Origin: a virus
Virus record (IMG/VR): IMGVR_UViG_3300009593_000055
Span: 1 to 36,495 of that record
Length of the DNA: 36,495 bases
Strand: one strand, 5' to 3'
Part shown: in pieces, positions 5,997 through 17,900 of the stretch
Numbering within the stretch: position 1 is the stretch's first letter
How the letters are laid out: every line of letters begins with the position of its first letter
Translations under genes and position numbers: made by a program
The notes under the pieces: generated by a model
Told to the model about the DNA's origin: nothing
Database searches by the model: none
Seen by the model: the letters and a program-made list of their open reading frames with translations, nothing else

Positions 5997-8900
5997 ATGC
6001 CGAAAAATACTGTAAAAATTTATCATCTGCTGGAGAGTCAGTTAGCATCTTATATAAATGACGAATTTCCTTTAATTCAGGAATTTTTCTCCCAGTATTA
6101 TGGTGGGTTGGAGTATCAAGGTGGGCCACTTGATTTAATTAGTAATATTGATTCGTATATAAAGTTAAACGAAAATACTAACACTGTTAGTGAAACAATG
6201 TTAGCATCTCCTGTTGATGTCGGTCAAGATTTTATTGACGTATATAATGCTGATGGATTTCCAGATACATTTGGTATTATACAAATAAATGATGAAATTA
6301 TTGTATATCAACTAAAAGTTGGTAATAGATTTCTCTTCTGCAATAGAGGTTTTGTTGGAGTAACATCATATCAACCAGGAAATAATTCCGAAGACTGTAT
6401 ATTTGAAGAAACTTCTGCGGATAGCCATGCATTCCAGGATACTGTAAAGAATCTTAGTGTTTTATTTTTACAAGAATTTTTAACAAAGATAAAGGGGCAA
6501 TTTTTACCTGGTCTTCAGTCAAAGATGATGACTCCAGGTTTAAATGAAGCATCCTTTATTAGACAATCGAGAGATTTATATTCAACAAGAGGAACAGAGT
6601 CATCATTTAAAATTTTATTCAAAGCTTTATATAATGACGATGTAGAACTGATAAGACCCCAAGATTATCTTATTAGTCCTTCAGATGCAGAGTTTCAACT
6701 TACTAGAGATTTAATTGTTGAACCGGTTGAAGGAGATCCAGAAAATTTAATTAACACCACATTATTTCAAGATCCAACAGGGTCTATTCAAAGAGCATAT
6801 GCCCCAATATCACATGTTGAGAGGATCTCTGTAGGCATTTTAACCGATGCTTATTATAAAGTAAGTATTGATTCGTCATTTAACAAATATGATGGTTCTC
6901 AAGAGCTCTTATACGGAACTTTTAGTACTCATGGCAAAACAATTGCTATTAATAAGGTTGGTGTAGGTCAAACTTACATTGATGTAGACTCTACACTAGG
7001 ATTTGAAAAATCCGGATCTCTTACAATTACCTATAATGATGGAACCACTGGCATTGTAACTTATACTGACGTTCTCAATACTCAATTTATAGGTATTGAT
7101 GATGACAATATAGCAAAAGAAATTTTAGATAAAACTATTATTGATCAAAACATATATGCATATGGATATGATCCAGAAACTGGAGTAAATGATGGCATTA
7201 AGGTAAAAATTAGATCCGTCTTACAAGATCTTCAAAAACCAACTGATGCATATTATCAATTAGAAGATACCAAAATTAAAATTAAATCTTTAGGCAAAAT
7301 TCAATCAGATACTAGGTCTAATAATTGGGTTTTTAATACTGCACAATACTATGATGTAGAATCCTTGGTTTTAGAGGATGGCGGCAATGATATTTACAAA
7401 TTAACAACCAAAGACGATCATATTTTTAGAATTGGAGATAGTGTAGAATTAACCAACTCAAATAATGAGAAAACATCATCTGATTTAATCGTTACTGATA
7501 TTTTTGGTCCTAAAAGACTTTTGATAAGAGGAAGTGGTTTATCTAATATATCAGATATTACAAAAGTATCAAAAAGAATAACAAAATTCAGATCTGATTT
7601 ATATTCTAACATATCTACTTTTAATGCAAACGTTAATAATGTATATGTTGATAATGGTAAAGTTTTAGTTTCTTCCAACTCTTTACCTTCATACAATGAC
7701 ACCAAAGTAAATCCAAAAAAACAAAAATTCTTTATTAATGGAACTTATTCTTTAGGTGACGAAAATATTTTAGTTTCTTTAGGTCTTGATCATAATTTCT
7801 TTACTGGTGATGTAATTTATTATACACCAGAAAAATACGTAGCACAAATTGATCAACCTAATGGTAGTGTAATTTTAAGTGAGGTAATTAAAAGTTTTCT
7901 TTTTCCAGAAGGAAGATATGTTGTAAAAAGAGTTGATGAAAATCATATTAAACTTGCTAAAAGTGCAGCAAACTTGTATGCAGGAAAGTTTGAATCAGTA
8001 ACCCCTCCAGGAGGAGCAGATTCTACAGTAATCACTGGCAACACTATAGAGAAAGAAGAATTTAAAGGAAAAGAAGTTGAACCTCAAAAATTATATAGAG
8101 AAATATCTCAACCTGTAGGTGATTCTTCAGTTAGTAGAAATGATCAAAGATATTCGGGAATTTTCCTTAATGGCGTTGAAATATTAAATTATAAATCAAA
8201 AGATATTGTATATCATGGAAAATTAAATTCTATTGAAGTAACTTCCGGGGGTTTTGATTATGATGTTATTAATCCTCCAACTGTTCATATAGAAGATAGT
8301 GTTGGAACAGCTGCGACTGGAATTTGTGGTGTAACTGGTGGTTTTAAAGAAATTAGGATTTTAGATCCAGGATTTGATTATATAGAAACTCCAGTTATAA
8401 AAATTACTGGCGGTAATGGAGTAGGTGCTAGAGCTGAAGCAAACATGGTTTCATCTCCCAATGAGTTATCATTTAATGCTGCAGGAATTTCTACGACTGC
8501 AACTGGAATTGGTGAAATTGGTATTGGTACAACAGTCTCTACAATTGGATTTACAACTCATCATAGATTTAAAAACGGCGAAAGGGTAGTTTATAAAACT
8601 TTTGGAGAAAAAGCAGTTAGTGGTTTAAATACAGATGCTACTTACTATGTTTCGGTAAAATCCCCCTATGTTGTACAATTACACACTAATTTAAGTGATG
8701 CTGTTACTGGGGTTGGGACCATTTCTCTTACAAGTGAGGGAACAGGAACTCATCAACTTAGTTCTTTAAATAGTAAATTAGTAATTGGGTCAATAAGTAT
8801 TATTGACCCTGGTGTAGGATATGAGAATAAGCAGAGAACGTGCGCTCCTGCTGGAATTAACACCGCACTTAATTTGATTAACATTCCTAGTCATGGATAT

Positions 8901-11900
8901 AAGAGTGGGGAGATTATTAAATATTCAGTTCAAGGAACTTCAATTGGAGGATTATCTGCAGAGACGGATTACTATGTAACATCTCTTGATACTGATTCAT
9001 TTAGATTAAGTGCAATAGGTATAGGATCAACCGCGAAGGATTTTTATCATACAACAAATCAATATCAAGAACTTTCAAATATTGGAGTAGGAACTCATAG
9101 TTTTAATTATCCACCTATTTTAGTTGAAGTTGTTGGTAAAGTTGGTATTGCATCTACTGGTAATCGGGATTATAAAGCAGAAGTTCAACCAATAGTTAGA
9201 GGTCAAGCAACATCAATCTATCTAACAAATACTGGAGTTGGATATGGAGTATCTGATGTTATTAATTTCAATAGAGAACCTGAAGTAACATTACGGTCTG
9301 GAACTGGAGCACAGTTGGAGACAATCATTTCTCCTAACGGACAAATATCAGATGTAGTTGTTAATAGATCTGGTCAGGAATATAATTCACCTCCAGAGTT
9401 GAGAGTTATTGGAATTGGTAGTGGAGCAAAATTAACCCCAAGACTCTCTAATGGATCTATCACTGGTGCAGAAGTTATTAGTGCTGGTGTTGGTTATGGA
9501 TCTTCTACCACAACAGTTGAGATTATACCAGCAGGAAAGGATGCCCAGTTTATTACCAATATCCAAACTTGGACTATTAACAATGTCAAAAGAAATCACA
9601 ATAACATAGTTGCTGATGATGTTTTTATATCAGAATCTAATAATGGATATGATCAATTACAACTGTCTTATGCATATGCACCCAGATCTTTAAGAAAAAT
9701 TATTTTTTCTCTTGATAGTGATGGATCCATGCTTTATGGCAAAAAAGATATTCAATTTGTTAATAATGAGGAAATAACAAATAGCGACCACTCTGGAATA
9801 CTTGGTTGGGCGTATGATGGTCATCCAATTTATGGTCCGTATGCGTATGAAAATGCTACGGGAGGAAACATAACTCAGATGAAGTCTGGTTATGTTGTAG
9901 ATTTAAAAGATAATAGACCATCATTAATTGTTTTCCCACAAGAATTTTTCCTTGAAGACTTTACATGGGTTGAATCAACAAGTGATTCAGTTTTAGATAG
10001 AAATAATGGAAGATTCTGTGTAACCCCAGATTTTCCAAATGGAACTTATGCATACTTTGCAACTATAGATTCTACAGCATCCGCTGATGGCATATTTAAA
10101 GGATTTAAGAAACCAATATTCCCATATTTGATTGGTGAGTCTTTTAATTCTAAACCAAATTCATTTAATTTTGATATTAATTCAACTGAAGATAATTATG
10201 ATGTAACTAAGCATAATTGGAGAAGAAATACTTTTCCATATGCTATGAATAAAAATAATAGTGGATATGATTATTTGCAAAAACCATTTGAGTTTGTAAA
10301 TTCAGATTCAATTATTAAAACAACGGAAAAGGGTTATATTGATTCTGTTGGCATTATAACTGGAGGATCTAACTATCAAGTTAATGATCGTATTGTTTTT
10401 GCAAAAGATGATTCTACAGACTTTTTTGCTGCATCTAGAGTATCTAAAGTTAAAGGCAAAGAAGTAACTAATGTAAGCGCTGCTAGAACTAGTATATCTA
10501 ATATCGAATTCTATCCAATAGGAAATGATTCATTTATAGGTATTGTGAGTGCTACTCACAATCTTAAAAATAGCGATATTGTAAATATATCTGGTATTTC
10601 AACAACTTCTGCTTTACTTGCAGGAACCTATCAGGTTGGCATCAATACAAATACATTGAAGGTATCTCAGTTCATTGGCACAGCAGTTGCTACAGGGATT
10701 GTTACCTATATTAATGTTTCTACAAGAAATTTTGAATATCCTCAGATACAAGAAAATGACATTTTAACAATTGGAACCGAAACTGTTAAAGTTTTAAATA
10801 TTGACAAAGCATCTTCCAGACTAAGAGTTTTAAGATCTCAAAATGGAGTAGTTGGAGTATCTCATACAATAACCACACCTATAAAAGAAGATCCACGAAG
10901 ATTTACTGTAAATGTAGGATATAAAACAACTTACAGTGGTAGAAGAAATAGAGAATATTATTTTAATCCAGTAGAATCTTTAGGAATTAGTTCATCGACT
11001 GCAACTGGCGCTGGATCAACAGTAACCTTCTCAAATCCTGGTTCTGGTGCTACTTCTAAGTTTATCTTGGCACAGCACTTATATCTACCAAATCATGGAT
11101 TAATCACTGGAGATGAAGTTTCTTATCAACTCAATGGGGGTTCTCCTATCGGAGTTCAAACAGAAGCTACTGCTTTGGTTGGTATTATAACTGATGGGAC
11201 TAAAGTATTTGTTGCTAATCTTGGTGCAGACTTTATTGGATTGTCCTCTGTAAGGGTTGGATTAGGCAGCACAGGAACGTTTGTCGGTATTGCTGATACA
11301 ACTTCCCATTGTGGTCTATTATACTTTGTTGGGGTTGGAACTGGTGTGCATCACAGTTTGCAAACCTATCATGATGGTGTTGTAAAGGGGCAGATTGATA
11401 AGAATGAAGTTACTGTTTCTATTGCCGGAACACATGGACTTTCTAGAAATGATACGGTTTTTGTTGAAGTAGATCCAATACTAAGTGCCACACAAGTTGT
11501 TAAGTATAACACCAATAACAGAAAGATGTCTGTTGGTGAGTTGTCATTCACTCTTGCTGGCATTAGTTCAGATTCTGCTCTCAATATAACGGATCATGGA
11601 TTAGTTACTGGACAAAAAGTTATTCATACTGCAACAACTCCTGCTACAGGTTTAATTGATAATAAAGAGTATTATGTGTATGTTATCAGCAATAATAACG
11701 TAAAACTATGTGACACGATATATGAAACAAAACAACCAATTCCAAAATTTGTAGATATTTCAAATGATTCTTCAGGAACTCTTTTACCAGTAAATCCTCC
11801 ACTCAAATTCTATAAAGATACTAGTGTTAGATTTGACTTGAGCGACTCTTCTTTATCTTACGTTCAGAATACAACTACTTTACCTGCATTTGATCTTAAA

Positions 11901-14900
11901 TTCTATACAGATTCTAGTTATATTCATCCATATATCACTGAAGGCAAAACTACTGATTTTTCTGTACGTCAATTTGGCACTGTGGGAACTTCTGGTGCAA
12001 GAGTAGATTTAGATATAACTGAAAATACTCCCAAACTTCTTTATTATAGATTAGAACCTTTAAAAATTGAAGGAAATCCAACAGTTAACTTAGAAGCAGT
12101 TATAAGTGAAGATGTTAAGAATCATAATGAGATATCCGTATTGGAAAGTTTGTATAGTGGAAAGCATACACTTAGTGGAGTAACTACAAATACTTTCTTC
12201 TATAATTTGAATAAATTCCCAGAAGCAGTTTCTTACGCTAGTTCAACATCATCTTCTTTATCATATTCTACAAATGCATTATCTGCATATGGATCTATTG
12301 GTGAAATTGATATTAATGATAGAAGGAAAGGGTATTCCAAACTTCCAGGAATTGGAACAATAACAACTTCTTTAGGAAGTGGCGCAATTTTAAAACCATC
12401 TAGTACAAAGATAGGAAAAGTTGTTAGAACTGATTTGAAAAATATTGGATTCAATTATCCATCTGATCCAACTTTGGCACCAGAGGCACAACTTCCTCAA
12501 ATATTAGAGTTGACTACTTTCTTTAGGTTTGAGAGTATTGGTATTACCTCATTCGGTCAGGGATACACTGTACCTCCTGCTTTGGTTGTTATTGATGGAA
12601 CTACAGGGAAAAGAATCAAAGATCTTGACATACGATATAACATAGGTGATACAAAGGTTAGTATTCTATCTAATTCTCAAACTTTAAGCAATACTAATCC
12701 AATTATTTTACCTGCTAACAATCCGAATGGAATTAGGGTTTCTAATTTAGTATATAACGCTGCTGATCAAACAGTAACAGCAACAATGAAGGAAGAATAT
12801 AGTGAAAACTTCCCAATTGTAGTGGGAGATAATGTACTAGTAGAACATGCTAGTGTTGGTGTAGGAACAACAGCAAAAGGATTTAATTCAGAAAATTATG
12901 ATTATGCATTATTTGAAGTAATAGGTGTTCATGAGAGTCTTGGTGGAAATGTAGGTGTCGTCACTTACAGATTTGATAAACTAACTGAAAATGACACGAT
13001 GGGGACTCTTGATACTACAAATTCCACTATAACATTAACTCCACAAAAATATTTCCCAACATTTGAATATAAATTAGAATCAAATAATTTCCAGAAAGGA
13101 AATACTGTTGTTGCTGGAGAAGCAGAAGGTATTGTTTCCAACTGGGATGAAGTAAATCAACTACTTACGGTTGAAAGTAAAGATAATTTTGTAGTCGGAG
13201 AAATAATTGAAGAACCTTCAACTGGTTCTAAAGCAACAATTACCATGAATTATGATTTTGATGCGGAATATAACTTAAATTATTATTCTACAGTAGACAA
13301 TGGTTGGAAATCTGGTATTGGATTCTTAAATAAATTTGATCAAAAAATAGCAGATAATGATTATTATCAAAACTTCTCATATTCTATTAAATCAAAAGTT
13401 CCATTTGCGAAATGGGATGATGTTGTAAGTTCTTTACTTCATAGTGCAGGATTTAAAAAATTTGGAGATCTTCAAGTTGAATCTAATCTATCAAATAAAG
13501 ATAAAGAATCTTTAATAATTGATCCAATAGATGCTACAACTATTGAGATTGATATGATAAGTGTTGGTGATTTGGAATGTGTTAATAATTTTGACTTTGC
13601 AACTGAGAATTTCTTAAAACAGGATGTTGGTGATTTTTCTGACGAAATAACTTTTAAAACAAGACTTATTACCGATTATTCGGAATCTGTTAGTAATAGA
13701 GTTTTGGTTATTGATGATATAAGTGGTTTATTTAATAGTAATAAGAGAACAACTCCATATGAAGTTGTATCTAGACAACCATTATCAAAAGGTATTGCAC
13801 AAAAATTTGTGTGTCTCGCAAAAGACACAGTATTCACTCAAGAAAGACAAATTTCTTTAGTTACTGTAGTAAACAGTCCTTCTAATGGACAAGTAATGAT
13901 CAGTCAGTATGGTGATCTCTTTACTGTAGGAGATTTGGGAAGTTATGACTATGCAATTGAAGGTAGTGAAGGTGTACTACAGTTCTTCCCAACGAAGTTT
14001 AAACTTAATAGTTATGCTTTATCAATCTTCAGTTTTAATTTGAATAGATTGGGATTAAACACCGCAGTTGCTGGTCTCGGCACAGATAATATTGGAATCT
14101 CTACAGCATCTGGTTTCCCAGGATCTATTGTTAGTGTAGGAAGTTCAAATATTATTGTTTCTGGCACCACCAAGACGAATTTAATTACTCTTGCTGGTAT
14201 TGGAACAACAACATCAGGAACTAGGGCTGCAAAATTACTTGTTAGTGTCGAAAATTCAAATGATAAAACAGAATTTGAAGAACTTAGTATCATTCATGAT
14301 GGATCATCTGTCGAACTTCTTGAATATAATCAACTAACAAACCACACTCTTGATTCGATAAGTGGTTCTACTGGATTAGGAACATTTGGGGTAAATCTGT
14401 CTGGAAATGATATAATCGTAGACTACACTCCAATTGCAGGTCCATCAACCACCCATGTCAATGTTCTTTCTGTTGGATTCTCATCGGAATCATATGTTGG
14501 GGTTGGTAGTGATGATTATGCGTATGGGAGACTATCAGCAAATGGTGTTGATATAGCATCATCTGGAAGTCCAACCGCAACTATAGTGGGTAAATATGCC
14601 AATCCATCGGATATTGGTGTTGATGCTGCGTATGGAATAGTCGTTGTTACTGACAAAACGAATAATATTCATCAAATGTCAGAATTTACTGTCATTGATG
14701 ATGATTCAACTGTATCCTTAACTGAATTTGCAACTATTGATACAACAGATATTTCTTCTCCTGTTGGATTGGGAACTCTAGGTGCAGTTAGAAGTGGAAG
14801 TGTAACTGAAATTAGGTTTACTCCAAATCCTAGTATCAATGCTCATGTTAAAACTTTTATCACTAAATTAACTCCAGAGGCTTTCGATTCTGCACAATTT

Positions 14901-17900
14901 GATAAAGATTTGGTTAGTGCTTCCTTAAAATCTAACTTTGATACCTATACAGGAACTGAACTTACTATCAGAAGATCTTTCCCGCTTACTCATAACAATA
15001 ATACAATTTTCACTAAAGAATTTAATGGATCAGATTCTGCTGTTGTTAATTTAACTGATAATAGCATATTCTTACCTAATCACTATTTTGTTACTGGTCA
15101 AGAATTAGTATACGATACTCAAACTGGAATTAAGACAAACTTCATTTCAATTGCATCAACTAATGGTTTCCCTGGTGTTGGCGTAACAAATACGTTACCA
15201 AGAAGCGTCTTCTGTATTAAGGTTGCTGAAGATAAAATTAAACTCGCTACTAGTGCAGAAAATGCTCTTAAGAGGAATCCAGTTTCTGTTGGATTTACTG
15301 GAGTTGGACAAGCTGCTGGGCACTCCTTTACTGCTAAAGATGCAAATTCCAAGGTTATAGTTGGTATCGACAATATGATACAAGCTCCTATTGTTGCAAC
15401 ATCTGTAACTACTGGATTATCTACTGCGGTTCTTCCTTCTAAAGATATTATCTTCTTCACCGGAATTACATCATTCTTTGCTGGAGATTATGTAAAAATT
15501 GGTACTGAAGATGATGACGAAATTGTAAAAATTGTATCAATTGGAATAGGTACAACAAATGCAATTAAAGTTCGTCGTAACTGGTTTGGAACAGGGTTAG
15601 GAGCTCATCCTCAAGGAACAGTAGTTACCAAAGTAGCAGGCAATTATAACATTATTGACAATACAATTAATTTTGCGGAAGCTCCATATGGAAATAGACC
15701 TATAGGGTCTTTAACTGATCCGCCATCATTCAGAGATTGGACTGGTATAACAACTTCTTCTACTTTCTTCGGAAGGTCTTTTATGAGAAGTGGACCTCCT
15801 GGATCTAATGTTGAAACTTACACCAAGAATTACATTTATGATGATATTTCAGGATCATTTAATGGATTTACTAGAGAATTTACATTAACTTCAGAAAAAC
15901 AGAATATTTCTGGAATTACTTCATCAACCCTTATTTTTGTTAATGGTATTTTGCAGGGAGTGGGTGAGCAATACAATTATACGGTATCTCAAACAGGTAG
16001 TGCTAGTTCAATTAGTTTTACAGGAACCGCAAGTTCTGTAACTTATGATGTCAATAACGCGAACATCCCTGTTGGTGGTGTAATTGTTTCTGTTGCTTCG
16101 ACAACAGGATTTGGATATCAACCTCTTGTTTCTGCTGGCGGAACAGCAATTATTGCCAATACTGGAATAGTTACAAGTGTTTCTATAGGTAATAGTGGAT
16201 CTGGTTATAGGACTGGTATTCAAACAACTGTAAATGTTTCTGTTAAGAGACAGAGTTTAACAGGAGTTGATATAACAGGAATTGGAACTGCCGAAATTTC
16301 TGGCGGCAATATTATCGGAATTGCTGTTACTAATAATAAAATTTTCTACAAACCAGCAAATATTATCAATGTGGGTTATAGTTCCATAACAGGACTTACT
16401 ACAGTTACAACATCATTCCCACATAATCTGTCTATTGGTGATAATATTGTTCTTTCTGGTTTAGCATTTACTTGTGATTATGCTCCATCTGTTGGGGTAT
16501 TAACTGCTTCATATGATAATGCTAGCGGTATCATGACAGTCACAACAACCAGTGCTCATGGTCTTTCTGCTGCGCCTGGTAAGCAAAGTGATGTTATTCT
16601 GACTGGATTAGCATTCACTTGTGGATTAGGAGCTACAGTTCCTCACATTTATCCTAGAAACAGAGATGTATTCTTTGATACCGCAATTTCAGTTGCTTCT
16701 ACAACTGCAACATCAATTACTTTAGATGTTGGTAAATCTGGACCTAGAGATCAATATGCTCATACATTTGTAGGAGTTAGTACTGGTGCTGTAATTCAAG
16801 GTGGTAATTATACACATACATTCCAATATGCGTTAGAAAATTCAGTAACCACTGGTGTTGGAACTCAATTTACACCAACAAATGCTACATATAATCCAAC
16901 AAATGGTAATGTTGTATTAACAATTCCAAATCATGGATTAGATACAAACGTAGTTGTTGGAATCGCGACTAGTTCAATAGTCTTTAGATGTGATATGGAT
17001 CAGCAAGGTAGCGATCATCCATATCCAAGACCAACAGATCCTATTGCAGGAATTAATACTGCTATTACAGCAGCAGATGCTAATACCATCACTATCAATG
17101 TTGGTACATCTACTGCAGTATCCTATGATGTTAGTGCTGCTACATATGATCCAGCAACAGGAAATCTAGTTCTTACTATAGGCGCTCATACGCTACTTCC
17201 AAATAGAAATATTAAACTCAAGAATGAGTCACTTACGTTTACTTGCACCAAAAACGGCAATACAACGGAACACAGATATCCTAGACGTGGTGATTCCTAT
17301 TATGCAGGTAGCCCAGTTACTAATGTGGGGACTTCGACAGTATTTACCACTAATGTAGGAATTTCGACTGTTCCAACTCAATATGTCTCTGGTGGTAAGG
17401 TACAAGCAGCGATTATTGCTCCAAGACCCAATAACAATTCTGCAAGTAAGCAAGATTCTGCATATGAGGGAACAACGATTATTAGAGTTCTAGATTCAAC
17501 TTCTTTTGAGGTCAATACTGGAATTTCTACCAGAACTCATGAATATGCAAGAGGTGGTAAAGTAGATCAAAAACTTGATGTAATTATTGATGCTCCAGTA
17601 GCATATGAAAATATACCATTAACTTATACTAATGGTTCAACCGGCGAAGGTTCGTCTGCAGAAATTGATGTATTAGTAGGACAAGGATCAAGTGTAATTG
17701 AATTTAATATAGCAAATACTGGATTTGGATATGCGGTCGGTCAAACACTAACTATTGGTATTGGCGGAACAGTAGGAATTCCTACAGATCCAACTAAAAC
17801 GTTGAGGGAATTCCAGGTAACAATTGATAGAGTTGATGGTGATTCTTTCAATGCATGGTCTGTTGGAGAGATTGAAGCTTTAGATAATTTCTCCGAACTC

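Noticed and set aside
15119-15460. 113-codon minus-strand frame within the gp7-like gene
   Set aside because: Shadow of the coding strand with no recognisable domain. The whole window is otherwise transcribed from the plus strand.
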